From Blepharisma stoltei (taxonomy: Eukaryota > Ciliophora > Heterotrichea > Heterotrichida > Blepharismidae), in assembly GCA_914767885.1 (NCBI GenBank), contig CAJZBQ010000012.1, positions 62,001-126,000 of the forward strand: a DNA stretch of 64,000 nucleotides, read 5' to 3'. Each line of letters begins with the position of its first letter. Position 1 is the stretch's first letter. Below are positions 11,232 through 20,421 of this stretch, piece after piece. The notes under the pieces were generated by a model, which was not told where the DNA came from, searched no databases, and saw only the letters and a list, made by a program, of their open reading frames with translations. Position numbers and translations under genes: made by a program.

Positions 11232-14200
11232 ATGAATTCTTATTTTTGCTTCACAAACAATTGTAAAAACCAGAGCCTTTTTAGTGTTTTTGCATCAAAA
11301 TATAGATCCGCTCACACTCAGAACATGAGGTGTCAGCTAAATCATCTGGTAAATGCGATTAGTTATTCGAGAATAGCTAATGGGTTTCAATCACAACATT
11401 CCGAATACTATCACAGAACAGTTGAGCTTAACACTCATTTTTTAAAAGCAGACCAGATTAATCTTTTTTATTTTAAAATCAGGCAAATAGTGACTGATTT
11501 GGAGAAAAATAAATTTACAATAGACTTGGAGATTTCTCTTCTGAAAAATTATTTGGAAGAATTACGATTTATTGATTCTTTAGAAATTAGAGGAACTTAT
11601 GGGGAACCACACTTAAATAATTATCAGAAAAATTCTTGTTTTGTCACGATAACTCCTCAGGAGATCAATGATTTTATTTCCCAAAAAATCCTCCAGGATG
11701 TCGATAAATGGCGAAACGAAAATTGGCTAGTCAATTCCTATATTAACAAAATAAATTTTATTCAAAATTCGCATGTTAGTAATGGAATAAAGAAATACCT
11801 TAATCAAGAAAACGAGCATTTTTTATTTAATATTGTTTTAGTGTCAAGTAAACTAGAAAATACTCAAAAATCAGCAAGCAATGCAATAACTTTTTTAAAT
11901 CGCAATGGATTTTGTTTTACTTCTCCCCTCTGTAAGCAAGCAAAAGCGCGGTTATTTTATTTTTTAGAAATTTAAAAAATATTTGCAAAAAATTGGAAAG
12001 TAAAATTAATTTATCTTTAAAGTTTCTTTTTAAAATCTAATTATTTAAATTTCAACAAATTAGAGAATTCATCATATAAACAATTTTTATATTAAAGAAT
12101 ATTGCTCGCTCACGGAGGGCGGGCTTTAACCTAAAAAATAGGGATTTTTTAATGATTTTATTTGCTCATGGAGGGAGATTTAGGAATAAAAATTTTTCGA
12201 GGTGTAAAATAGCCGGTGCTGATTTGTCTTGGTCAAATTTATATTGTACTAAATTGAATTTTTATGCAGTAGTTTATAAAACAATAATTATTTCCTCTTC
12301 TAAGTTAATATTTAATCTTCAAGCATAATAGTATCCAGATTATATAATTCAGCATAATAAATGTAAGCTTTGAAGGCTGTGATTTGGCAGATGTTAACTT
12401 TTCTCAATCAAATTTAATTGACTGCAATTTCAAAGACTGCGACCTTGAAAACACCTTTTTCAGTATCCTCCCTCCTTTAGTAGGCCATAAATCAAGGATC
12501 AATTCTCTTTCATGGTCTCCTTCTGGAAAATATCTTGCAACTGGAAGCTATTCTGACTCTGCTAAAGAGCTGAAATTATGAGATGTTGCCAATCAAAAAA
12601 TTTACTACAATTTTCCTGAGGTCAATAACTACGGAAATTTTATCAGTTTTTCTCCTTGTGGGAAATTCTTGGCTTATGTCAGCCATGACTCTGCTGTAAA
12701 AATTATAAGCTTAGAGGCTACAAATAATATAAAGACACTAAACGGTTTCTGTGAAAGTTTTGTATATATCGCTTATTCCACCAGCTGAAAATATTTTGCA
12801 GCAGTCAGCAAAGATTGGCACGTCATTCTATGAGATAATTTAAATTCCCAGAAAATAGTCCTATCTGAAAGACCTGACACTACACTAAGACTAGCATTTT
12901 CCAATGATGAAAAGATATTAGCAACTATAAACAATGAAGGCATCATAAAGCTTTGGTATCTTAACCTATACAAAGAGCATAAAAAAATCCATTTGAAGCC
13001 TTTCAAAGGCAATAAAATCTTTTTTTCGCCTTGTGGGAAATTTTTAGCAGTGTCAGGCCATAGCATGAAATTGATTTTACTGGACATTTCTTCAGAAGAA
13101 GTGACTGAAATCAGCTCAAAAGTATGAGATGCCCCTGAGGTGTCGTTTTCTCCTAATGGGAAGTATTTAGCTGTGGAGTTGTGGAACTCCATAATACTTT
13201 TTGATTTAGCATTGCAAAGCAAAGTGAAACATTTTACTGAGACAAGAAGATTAGATATGGCATCAACGATATCATGATCCCCTCAAGGTGATTTTATAGC
13301 TGTAGGAGTCGATAACTTGTCTGTCAAAATGTATAATTTAATAGAAAGATTCATGTATACCAAGAAACTTGCCTTTAAAATGCATAAATGTATCAAGCAT
13401 GTGCTGTTTTCAAAAACTGGGCGTTTTCTTGCAGCTGTAGATGAAGCTGGAACAATTTATATGTGAAGAAGGTATTTTGTTTTTGTTAAAGTCATAAAAG
13501 ATAATGGTCCACTATCAAAAATTGCTTTTTCTCCGTTAGAAACTCATATGGCATGTGGGTTTTGTAATGAAATGATTAAGCTTTGGGATCTTCATACAGG
13601 AAGCTCTATCATTCTTAACGATGAGAAAGTCAAAGAAAAAAGCCATTTTCATAACAATAAAATTGGCCTATGTTTTTCTCCTTGTGGAAGGTACTTAGCA
13701 TTTGGTGGACAAAGCACCCGCATTAAATTTTATGACATGGAAGCCCAAGAGTTCATTGAAAATTATGGTCCAAATGAAGAAATCGACTCTTTGTCCTTTT
13801 CTCCTTGTGGAAAATTTTTAGCTTTAGCTTGTGAGATGAGCAAAATCAAAATATGGAGCCTAGAAGCTCAAACATTTACAAAGCAATTTGATGAAAAACA
13901 AAGCTGACTTGAGCTCATTTCTTTTTCTCCTTGTGGGAGCTATTTAGCAATAATAAACCGTCATGGAATTTCTTTGATAAATGCTGAAAATGGATTCGAA
14001 GAAAAAAAATTTGGAAAAAGCGGATCTCTGAGAAGGGTTGAGTTCGCCACTTTTACAGCATCTGGAAAACACATCATTTCGGTGAGCGAGAAGTGTAAAA
14101 TCCAAATTTGGGACGTGGAAACTCAAAAAGAGGCAATCCATTTCAGTTGCTGTGCAAACAGGACCTATTCTGTTTCCCCTACACCCTCTGTTGAGTACTT

Positions 14201-14252
14201 AGCCTCAGGAGGCTGATGTGGATGTTTTAAAGTTTTTAGAATTTGATGATAA
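11232..14252 (+). CDS. Pentapeptide-repeat and WD40-repeat protein with two IESs
   Basis: The ATG at 11232 begins a frame that needs two excisions, 11918-12180 (263 bp) and 12270-12363 (94 bp). Together they remove 357 bp and give one frame of about 887 residues. Residues 1-230 are an unassigned helical region with a few Cys. About 230-290 are pentapeptide repeats (A/C-D/N-L/F type). The rest is a long WD40 array with a recurring Phe-Ser-Pro-Cys-Gly-Lys-Phe-Leu-Ala motif, at least a dozen blades. Many WD Trp residues are TGA. WD40 arrays are protein-interaction platforms; the pathway is unknown. The frame from 12364 to the TAA at 14250 is continuous. Confidence 0.85.
11918..12180. mobile_element. 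MITE-like element M2 acting as an IES
   Basis: 263 bp between TA 11918-11919 and TA 12181-12182. The left end resembles CTCCCCTCTGTAAGC and the right end is GGAGGGAGA, a degraded form of the M-family terminal repeat. The interior shares the AATTGGAAAG core and the CGGAGGG hairpin with copies at 4907 and 19849. Removal joins the helical region to the first pentapeptide repeat in frame, together with the next IES. Confidence 0.82.
12270..12363. other. TA-bounded IES, 94 bp, in the WD40 gene
   Basis: The segment lies between TA 12270-12271 and TA 12364-12365, in the middle of the pentapeptide repeats. Removal rejoins them in frame (Phe-Tyr-Ala then Val-Ser-Phe-Glu-Gly). The interior is AT-rich with stops in the host frame. 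Confidence 0.85.
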
Positions 14253-14314
14253 ATTATAAGCTTATCCATAATTAAAGATATGGATTTAAAAAAGGAAAAA
14301 TCTTCATAATTTAA

Positions 14315-14923
14315 ATGTTTAAAATATTGGTTATTGCGGCATTAGCTGTAAGCAGTAATGCTTTGACGACAATTTCGCTACCGGAAAAAGTAGAATTTGG
14401 GTGACTTTTTCCAACAAACCAGACTGTGAAATTTTCATTATTTGTACCAAATTCAAAAATAGGACAGAGTGACTGGGAATGGTATGGGATAGGAATTCAG
14501 ACTTTGGGAAGCGATCTAGGCATGAATGATGCAGACCTTGTAACTGTTAGTTTTGATTCTGGGTTGATTGAATCAAGGACTTCTGCAGGAGACACATATC
14601 CTCCTGTTGATAAAGAATCAGGGTTTATTTTGACTGGGTCTGTAATTTTAGAAGGGGTGACTGAGTTTACTTGGACTAGAAATTTAAATACTAAACTCAA
14701 AGGGGACATTGAACTTGTTATTGGTGGAAAATATGATTTTATTTATGCGAGTGGACCTTTAAGCATGAATGGGAAAACTGCTATGCATAAAACTTCAGGA
14801 AAAACAGTTTTAGAGCTAAAATATGATAATTCTTTGTCAAGGCTAAGTACTAAAAGCGGAACCGTCAATTTGCTAACAAATTTTATATTATTGGCTGCTT
14901 TGCAATTATTATTTTACTTCTAA
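14315..14923 (+). CDS. DOMON-domain surface protein, probably GPI-anchored
   Basis: 202 residues with TGA-Trp at 14402. An N-terminal signal peptide (about 18 residues) is followed by a beta-rich region with features of a DOMON domain: Trp-Tyr-Gly-Ile-Gly-Ile, Asp-Ala-Asp-Leu-Val-Thr-Val, then Thr-Glu-Phe-Thr-Trp-Thr-Arg. DOMON domains bind haem or sugar ligands outside the cell. The C-terminus is a hydrophobic tail without a basic end, as in GPI-anchored proteins. It lies between the WD40 and protease genes on the same strand. The domain is called by eye, and the ligand is unknown. Confidence 0.75.
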
Positions 14924-15269
14924 ATTCACAAAAAAGTAAACTAAATAATTTAAATTAAAAAAAAATTGGTTATAATTTTTTAAAGTTTTAATTAGAAACC
15001 AGACTGCAAATTACACTTCTGGCTTATTGAGATTTTTTTATAAAAATAGAGATACCTGAAATATAATATTTTCCTAGAAAATTGTGTTTATTTTTTTAAA
15101 ATCCAAAATTCAAATAACACAAAATATCCCATCTATTATATAAACTATAAATCCTTATCAACTCAATTAGCATAATAAAACTCCGGAAATAGCCTGCACC
15201 TGCTTCTTTTTATTTTATAACTCCTTTCCTATTCATAATTTTTAATCTTACTCCCATTATATCATAAAA
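14924..15269. other. AT-rich intergenic region
   Basis: 346 bp between two plus-strand genes. No coding frame, repeat or RNA gene is visible. Confidence 0.5.
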
Positions 15270-17456
15270 ATGAATTTCATTTTTCTTTGCATCTCCCTAG
15301 CATCAGCTACTATTTCTCTCAATCTCCACTCAATTTACAAATCCAAGGAAGAAGCCCTTGAAAAACGCTTCAAGCGGTATGCAAATTCCAAAAGATTTCT
15401 GTCGGCATCATCTGATATCACTAACTATAAAAATGTAACCCACATTTAGCTCCAATATTATGCAAGTTTCACATTTGGGACACCAGCTCAAACCTTAACA
15501 TGTCTTCTTGACACAGGAAGTACATGAATTTGGGTGCCACAAAAAGGCTGCACTACTTGTGGGACGCCAGAAACTTATTATGATCCTTCGAAATCCTCAA
15601 CATATTACAACACGACAACCTACACTTCATTGACTTATTTGAAAGGGTCTTCGACAGGGTATATAAGCACTGAGACAATTGGTTTAGAGGACGGGACAAA
15701 AGTTACAGGTCAGTATTTTATTTCAGTTTATGCAGAAACTGATGCAAGTGGATATATTCCTGATGGACTTGTAGGTTTAGGGTTTGACGTACTAAGCGAT
15801 GGATACCCATCACTTATGACAACCCTAAAAGCCCAAGGATTAATTTCTAAGCGCCAATTCGCAATATTCCTTGGGGATAACGATTGGGGTGCCAGCAGCG
15901 AATCGTTGGCTTCAAATATAATGATTGATGGGTACGATTTAGCAAAATACTCAACGGTTACTGAATTTCATTATATTCCATTAGCTAGCAGCAGAAATAT
16001 ACATTAAAATGGCGACACGTGCCAACCTGCCATAAGCGCAACAGTCCAGACCTTATAATCACGGCAAACTGAACGAACTCAGAGTCAAGAATCAAGTGCA
16101 GACGCCTGAGTAGGTTTTGGCCGCTTTCCTGTGGTTGGAAATGGAGGTTCTCAACACGTCCTTTTCGATCCGAGGACCATAGGCATTCCTCTACTTAAAA
16201 ATTGGGGGTTTCGGCCCAGGCCAAAGGGGAGTAGTCTCTTTCCTGTAGCTGTCGAAGGAAGGCACCCGAAACTCCAAGAGATTGATTCTTTGAATCAAGC
16301 TACTCCAATCGTCCGTAGCAGCAGAAATCAATAACGCCAATCAAGACTGAAGCCGCAAGGCAAGGAGGAAACAGAAGGTACCAGAAGTGGCATCACATTC
16401 GGGGGAAAGACCCTCTGGACTGGAGTCGAAAAGCGGAGAATCTCCCGTACGTTAGGTTTTTGATGACTGCATCACGAATATGGCTAACACCAGACTTTAA
16501 TAACCTAGCCTAACCTAGCTGTCAACAGAGGCTATTGGGAAGTTGACTGCGACTCTGTAAAAGCGGCTGGAACCAAAATAAGCTCTTCTACGACTGCAGT
16601 TATTGATACAGGAACAAGCCTTATATATGGCCCTTTAAATGACGTTAATGATTTCTTATATATGCTAATAAAGGACTACAATTGCTATAATACGAATATT
16701 GGCGTTGTCTGCTCCTGCAATCATATCAGCAGCTTACCTTCAATTACATTTGAATTGGATAACATAGACTTTGAAGTTACTGCTGATAAGTATATGGTAG
16801 AAGAGTATAAAGGCTACTGCGTTGTAGAGATTGGAGGCTCATCAAGTTTAGACTTTTGGCTCTTAGGAGATATATTTAATTAATTGAAAACTCTGTCATT
16901 CCTCTATTAATAATTATAGATTAAGAAATAATTCCAAAGGGCTAATCACATAATTAGGCATATTTTCATAAGGCAATATTATATTAACTATGATATGGAT
17001 GGAAAAAGAATAGGCTTTGCTATAAAAGCTCCAAGCTCATCATCATCGTCATCGTCGTCGTCATCAATTGCTGGGTGGAAGATTGCTGTAATTGTATGCA
17101 CCATTGGAGGAGTTGCACTTATTATTGCAGTTATAGTACTGGTTACGTGCATAAGACATAGAATAAACATGAAAAATAGTAATGCAGGGGGAAGAGAAAT
17201 TGTGGTGAATGCTACTGTTAGCCAACCACAGATGTATCAAAATCAGCCACCTCAGGCAGGAGGACAGGCAATTATAGTAGGTCAGCCAATACCAGGAGGT
17301 CAAGGACAAGGACAGCCAATGCAGTATCCGGTCTCATATCCTTACCAACCTTCTGGACCTCAGGGAATAGTACAAAACCAACAATATGGGGCCAATGGCC
17401 AACCTGGATTATTTCAGCCAGTAGTAGCCCAACCAAATAATCAAAATAGCATGTAG
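15270..17456 (+). CDS. Membrane-anchored pepsin-like aspartyl protease, paralogue 2
   Basis: About 515 residues after removal of a 15-nt intron (15435-15449), a 534-bp composite retroposon insertion (about 15982-16515) and a 90-bp IES (16871-16960). Signal peptide, propeptide and both A1-family catalytic motifs are present: DTGSTW, where Trp is TGA (15525), and DTGTSL. After the protease core come a poly-Ser linker (about 17035-17070), one transmembrane helix and a cytoplasmic Gln/Pro/Gly-rich tail of about 95 residues that paralogue 1 lacks. The Trp codon difference at the same motif is the clearest evidence here for UGA as Trp. It is likely a surface or endolysosomal protease. Confidence 0.9.
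15435..15449 (+). other. 15-nt spliceosomal intron
   Basis: GTAACCCACATTTAG, at the same codon position as the intron of the paralogue at 9748-9762, with little sequence in common apart from the splice ends. Confidence 0.9.
15982..16515 (+). mobile_element. Composite SINE-like insertion (E2 with E1 nested inside)
   Basis: A GC-rich insertion interrupts aspartyl protease 2. The outer bounds share TAGCT (15982-15986 and 16516-16520), and removal of 534 bp restores Pro-Leu-Ala then Val-Asn-Arg-Gly-Tyr-Trp, aligned with the paralogue. Inside it, 15999-16315 is flanked by its own 13-bp repeat TAGCAGCAGAAAT (15986-15998 and 16316-16328). E1 therefore seems to have landed within an older element E2. 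The right end of E2 has a TAACC/TAGCC repeat-like tail. Confidence 0.7.
15999..16315 (+). mobile_element. Nested SINE-like retroposon E1
   Basis: The 317-bp body begins ATACATTAAAATGGCG, matching the ATAAAATGG-type start of the other retroposons, so it is probably plus-oriented. It has a 13-bp target-site duplication containing TA. A short open frame inside (16131-16334) shows no recognisable protein. Confidence 0.6.
16871..16960. other. TA-bounded IES, 90 bp, in aspartyl protease 2
   Basis: The segment lies between TA 16871-16872 and TA 16961-16962. Removal gives Gly-Asp-Ile-Phe-Ile-Arg-Gln in frame. It is at the same codon as the 72-bp IES of paralogue 1, with no obvious sequence similarity between the two inserts. 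Confidence 0.88.
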
Positions 17457-18045
17457 GAAACTCAGCCTAAACTACTATAATATTTAGGTTAATTCTCACT
17501 ATATTTAATTATTTTATTGAATTTTTACACCCTATTTGAGTATTTCACTGTAGAAATATTTTTGTCTTAGAAGCTACGGAATCAACCATCCGAAGTGCTT
17601 CAGTCATCAACCTGGGCTTAAAAACTCAATAATCTAAAAAATAGAGATTCTTTAAAATTTAAAAAAAAAAATTTTTAATTTAATAAGGAACAAATTAAAA
17701 TTTATACAGTTTTAAAGGGGTAACTAAAATATCAAAATATTAAAAATTGGTATTCTTATGAAATTAATTCAATTTCTTGCTGTAAAAAATAATTTATTAA
17801 ATATTCTTAACCCTATTATTTAAAAGTATATAAAAACATATATTTTTTATTTTATATATAATTTTTTTTTTAACCCCATCCTTAATCGAACGATAGCGAG
17901 CCGTTCGATAAATGATGGAGGGGGAGTCAGAAGCTTTTAAATTTTCTAATTTTTCAAATAAATGAATATCATATTTACCTTTATGAATGTTAAATCATAA
18001 AGAGCTCCTATTCTTCTAATTTAATTTGCTTATACAGCATTACTC
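17457..18045. mobile_element. Intergenic region holding a divergent MITE-like element (M3)
   Basis: The right end near 17870-17930 has a hairpin: CCCCATCCTTAATCGAACG, a short loop, then CGTTCGATAAATGATGG plus a G-run. This is the same layout as the M-family termini but with another sequence. The left part near 17615-17670 resembles the M-family stretch AACCTAAAAAATAGGGATT. The exact bounds are uncertain, roughly 17570-17930. No gene is visible. Confidence 0.5.
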
Positions 18046-19567
18046 CTACTCATTTTTTTCCACATTTTGTTTAACAGTCTTCACCATCACCCCAGAGTGC
18101 TTCATTTCGCTCCCTTCTCCTGTAAAATAAACTCCTGGAAACTCAAAAAACGAGTGTATTTCCAGTCCTCCCTTCATTTCTTCATCACTGATCTCTCCAT
18201 CCTCCAAAACTTCTTCCCTTTCTTCCTCTTCCTGTGTATCCACACTTTCCAGCCCTTTAAACCTTTTCTCTATTTTTGGCTCAGATTTGCATCTAAATAA
18301 AGCTGGCGCTAACAAATCCGGCCTTTTAAACAGGGATGAATAAGGGTGTATATCCACTTTCCCTCCGATATTATAATTATCATAATTCCTCATGATTTTT
18401 TCAGCGTCTTCTAGGTTTTTTACTACAACAATTGTACAGAGCGCACTATTGATTTCTCTGAGAGGCTCAATTCTGACTGATAAGTCGCCTAGTTTTCACT
18501 TGATTATTTCGATGTTCATGTGTTTGGAAATTCCACGGAGAATTAAAGCAGTTCAGTCATTGCTGGGGTCAAATACTTTGTAGTTCAGCCATCTTATGCT
18601 AACATTTAGCTCAACTCCAGGGATTCGATGCAGGATTGCGGCCAAGGTCCCTTTTTCTTCTTCTTTTTGCAGCTTCGTGTACAGGCTTTGTGCTACATTT
18701 CAATTACCGGCTTCAATTGTTTTGATATAAGCGACAGCACAGTGAACTGGCGATGTGCAGGTGGTTGGGTAAAAATCCACACAATTGGTTCTTAGTAGAG
18801 AACTGGTGAATTTGGATAAAGCAGAAGCGACGTGTCAAGCGCTAAGTCAAGGGTCCAGATTGAAAAAAATCAAGGCTGGTGGGTGATATGAACTAAGATC
18901 ATATTGGGTCTGTGTGTGGAAATACTGTGATCGAAGTATTAATTGTATCTAGAATTCCTGTCACAACATGCTTTACTGAAGGAAAGCAAGAGTCATCGTC
19001 CGATTCTTCGTCGCTTGAAGGGTTTTCTAAAATAAATTTCGACTTCGGGCCTATTGAGCGAAGTTGATCTACTAACTCCCCCTTTTCAATTGAACAAAAA
19101 AAACATCGGTAAAATTTGCATTTTTTGGGTACTTAAATCCCCTTTTAAATTGAAGCAAAATTTGTTTTTCAAAAGCAAAAAGTATCGATGAAAAATACTA
19201 ATTTTTATAAAATTAGATTTAATAGAAATTCAAAAGAATCGATTAATTTTTTATTTAATTATTTATAAAAATCAATTAAAGTTCAGAGCATTGCACTTAA
19301 TTTATATTTTTTTAAGATTTTTTAAAAAATTATATAGAAAAATTTAAATACAATTTTTTAACCCCCCTTTAAAATTGGAATAGGATTTTTGTTCAGATTT
19401 GAAGGGGGAAGTAAAGGTTTTAGTGATGGAAGTTCCTTTAGAAGGGTAAGAGATGGACGTAGAGGCACTGGACGATTTAAAATCTGAGTTACCTTCTGGG
19501 TGTCTAAAGACCCGAATGCTTCTGATGCTTCACCTAACAATTGATCGAAGTCTGAAACCATTTCCAT
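18046..19567 (-). CDS. Unrecognised protein with a 16-nt intron and a 339-bp IES
   Basis: The ATG at 19567 starts a frame that crosses an inserted element (19073-19411), then a 16-nt intron (18910-18925), then runs to the TAG at 18046. The lengths add up to 388 residues. The N-terminal 100 residues are acidic, with a DEESDDDS-like cluster. The middle is a compact alpha/beta region with TGA-Trp codons. The C-terminus has a Glu-rich tail. The middle could hold RRM-like folds, but the RNP motifs are not clear, so no function is assigned. Confidence 0.7.
18910..18925 (-). other. 16-nt spliceosomal intron
   Basis: On the minus strand it reads GTATTTCCACACACAG. Without its removal the frame stops within a few codons; removing 16 nt joins the two long open segments. 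Confidence 0.8.
19073..19411. mobile_element. MITE-like element M4 acting as an IES
   Basis: 339 bp between TA 19073-19074 and TA 19412-19413. The ends are inverted repeats: left ACTCCCCCTTTTCAATTGAAC, right GTTCAGATTTGAAGGGGGAAG. This is a sub-family of the M ends with GAAC conserved. The length is a multiple of three, and excision joins Lys-Pro-Leu to Val-Asp-Gln in frame. Confidence 0.82.
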
Positions 19568-19848
19568 GTAAATTATTAGGTATTGCTCAGGTTAAAAAAG
19601 AGATAAAAGGGTTGATTTTTGTATATCGGCGAGGTTTTATTATGTGAGGAGGAGTTAATGTGGATGATTTTGATAAGCAAATGTGGAGTTATCAGATAAA
19701 AATGAGAAGAATTCCATTTATATGTGGAGTGATCTAAAATATGAAGCTTCATTATTAATTTCTATTTATTGACCTTTATAAAATAATAAAAATGCTTGTA
19801 AAAACCTGGTTTTATTAAAATGGCCTAATAAGTCCCTATTAGCGCATC

Positions 19849-20226
19849 TAACTCCTCCCCCCTCCGTGAGTGAACAAAAAAAATTTTGTTCACTCACGGA
19901 GGGGGTTATTTTTTTTTTTTAAAAAAAATTTATATATAAATTTTATAAAAAATATTTTTTTCGAAATTAAAAAAAATCTAATTCGCAAAAATTGGAAAAC
20001 AAATATTAATTTAATTTATAAAATTTATGCTTTAAAAAGCAATTCGTTTGAAATTAAACAGAATTAGCTCTAGATTTCATTATACTAATTATCATTTATA
20101 TATCAAAAATTTTTTCCATAAAAAAATTTTTCTATTAAAAAAATTTTTGTTCACTCACAGAGGGTGGGTTTTCGGGCAAAAATAGGGATTTTTCTAATGG
20201 TTTTGTTCACTCACGGAGGGGGGGAG
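19849..20226. mobile_element. MITE-like element M5, intergenic
   Basis: 378 bp between TA 19849-19850 and TA 20227-20228. It is nearly identical along its length to M1 (4907-5290), including the terminal CTCCGTGAGTGAAC hairpins and the AT-rich interior. Two near-identical copies 15 kb apart point to recent movement. It has no coding capacity, so a transposase must be supplied from elsewhere. Confidence 0.85.
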
Positions 20227-20421
20227 TAAGATACTTTTTTGGTATACTTATGATAAATTAATAATTTAGGTAAAAGGACAAATATAAAAGAAGAATTTAA
20301 TTGTTTTTTATTCTTTTGTATCTACTCTCATCAATAATCAATATATAAAATAATCTTATTTATGAAATAGCAGACTGATTTTAATAATGGCTGCATATAT
20401 TTATATTTATGCAAACGAAAA

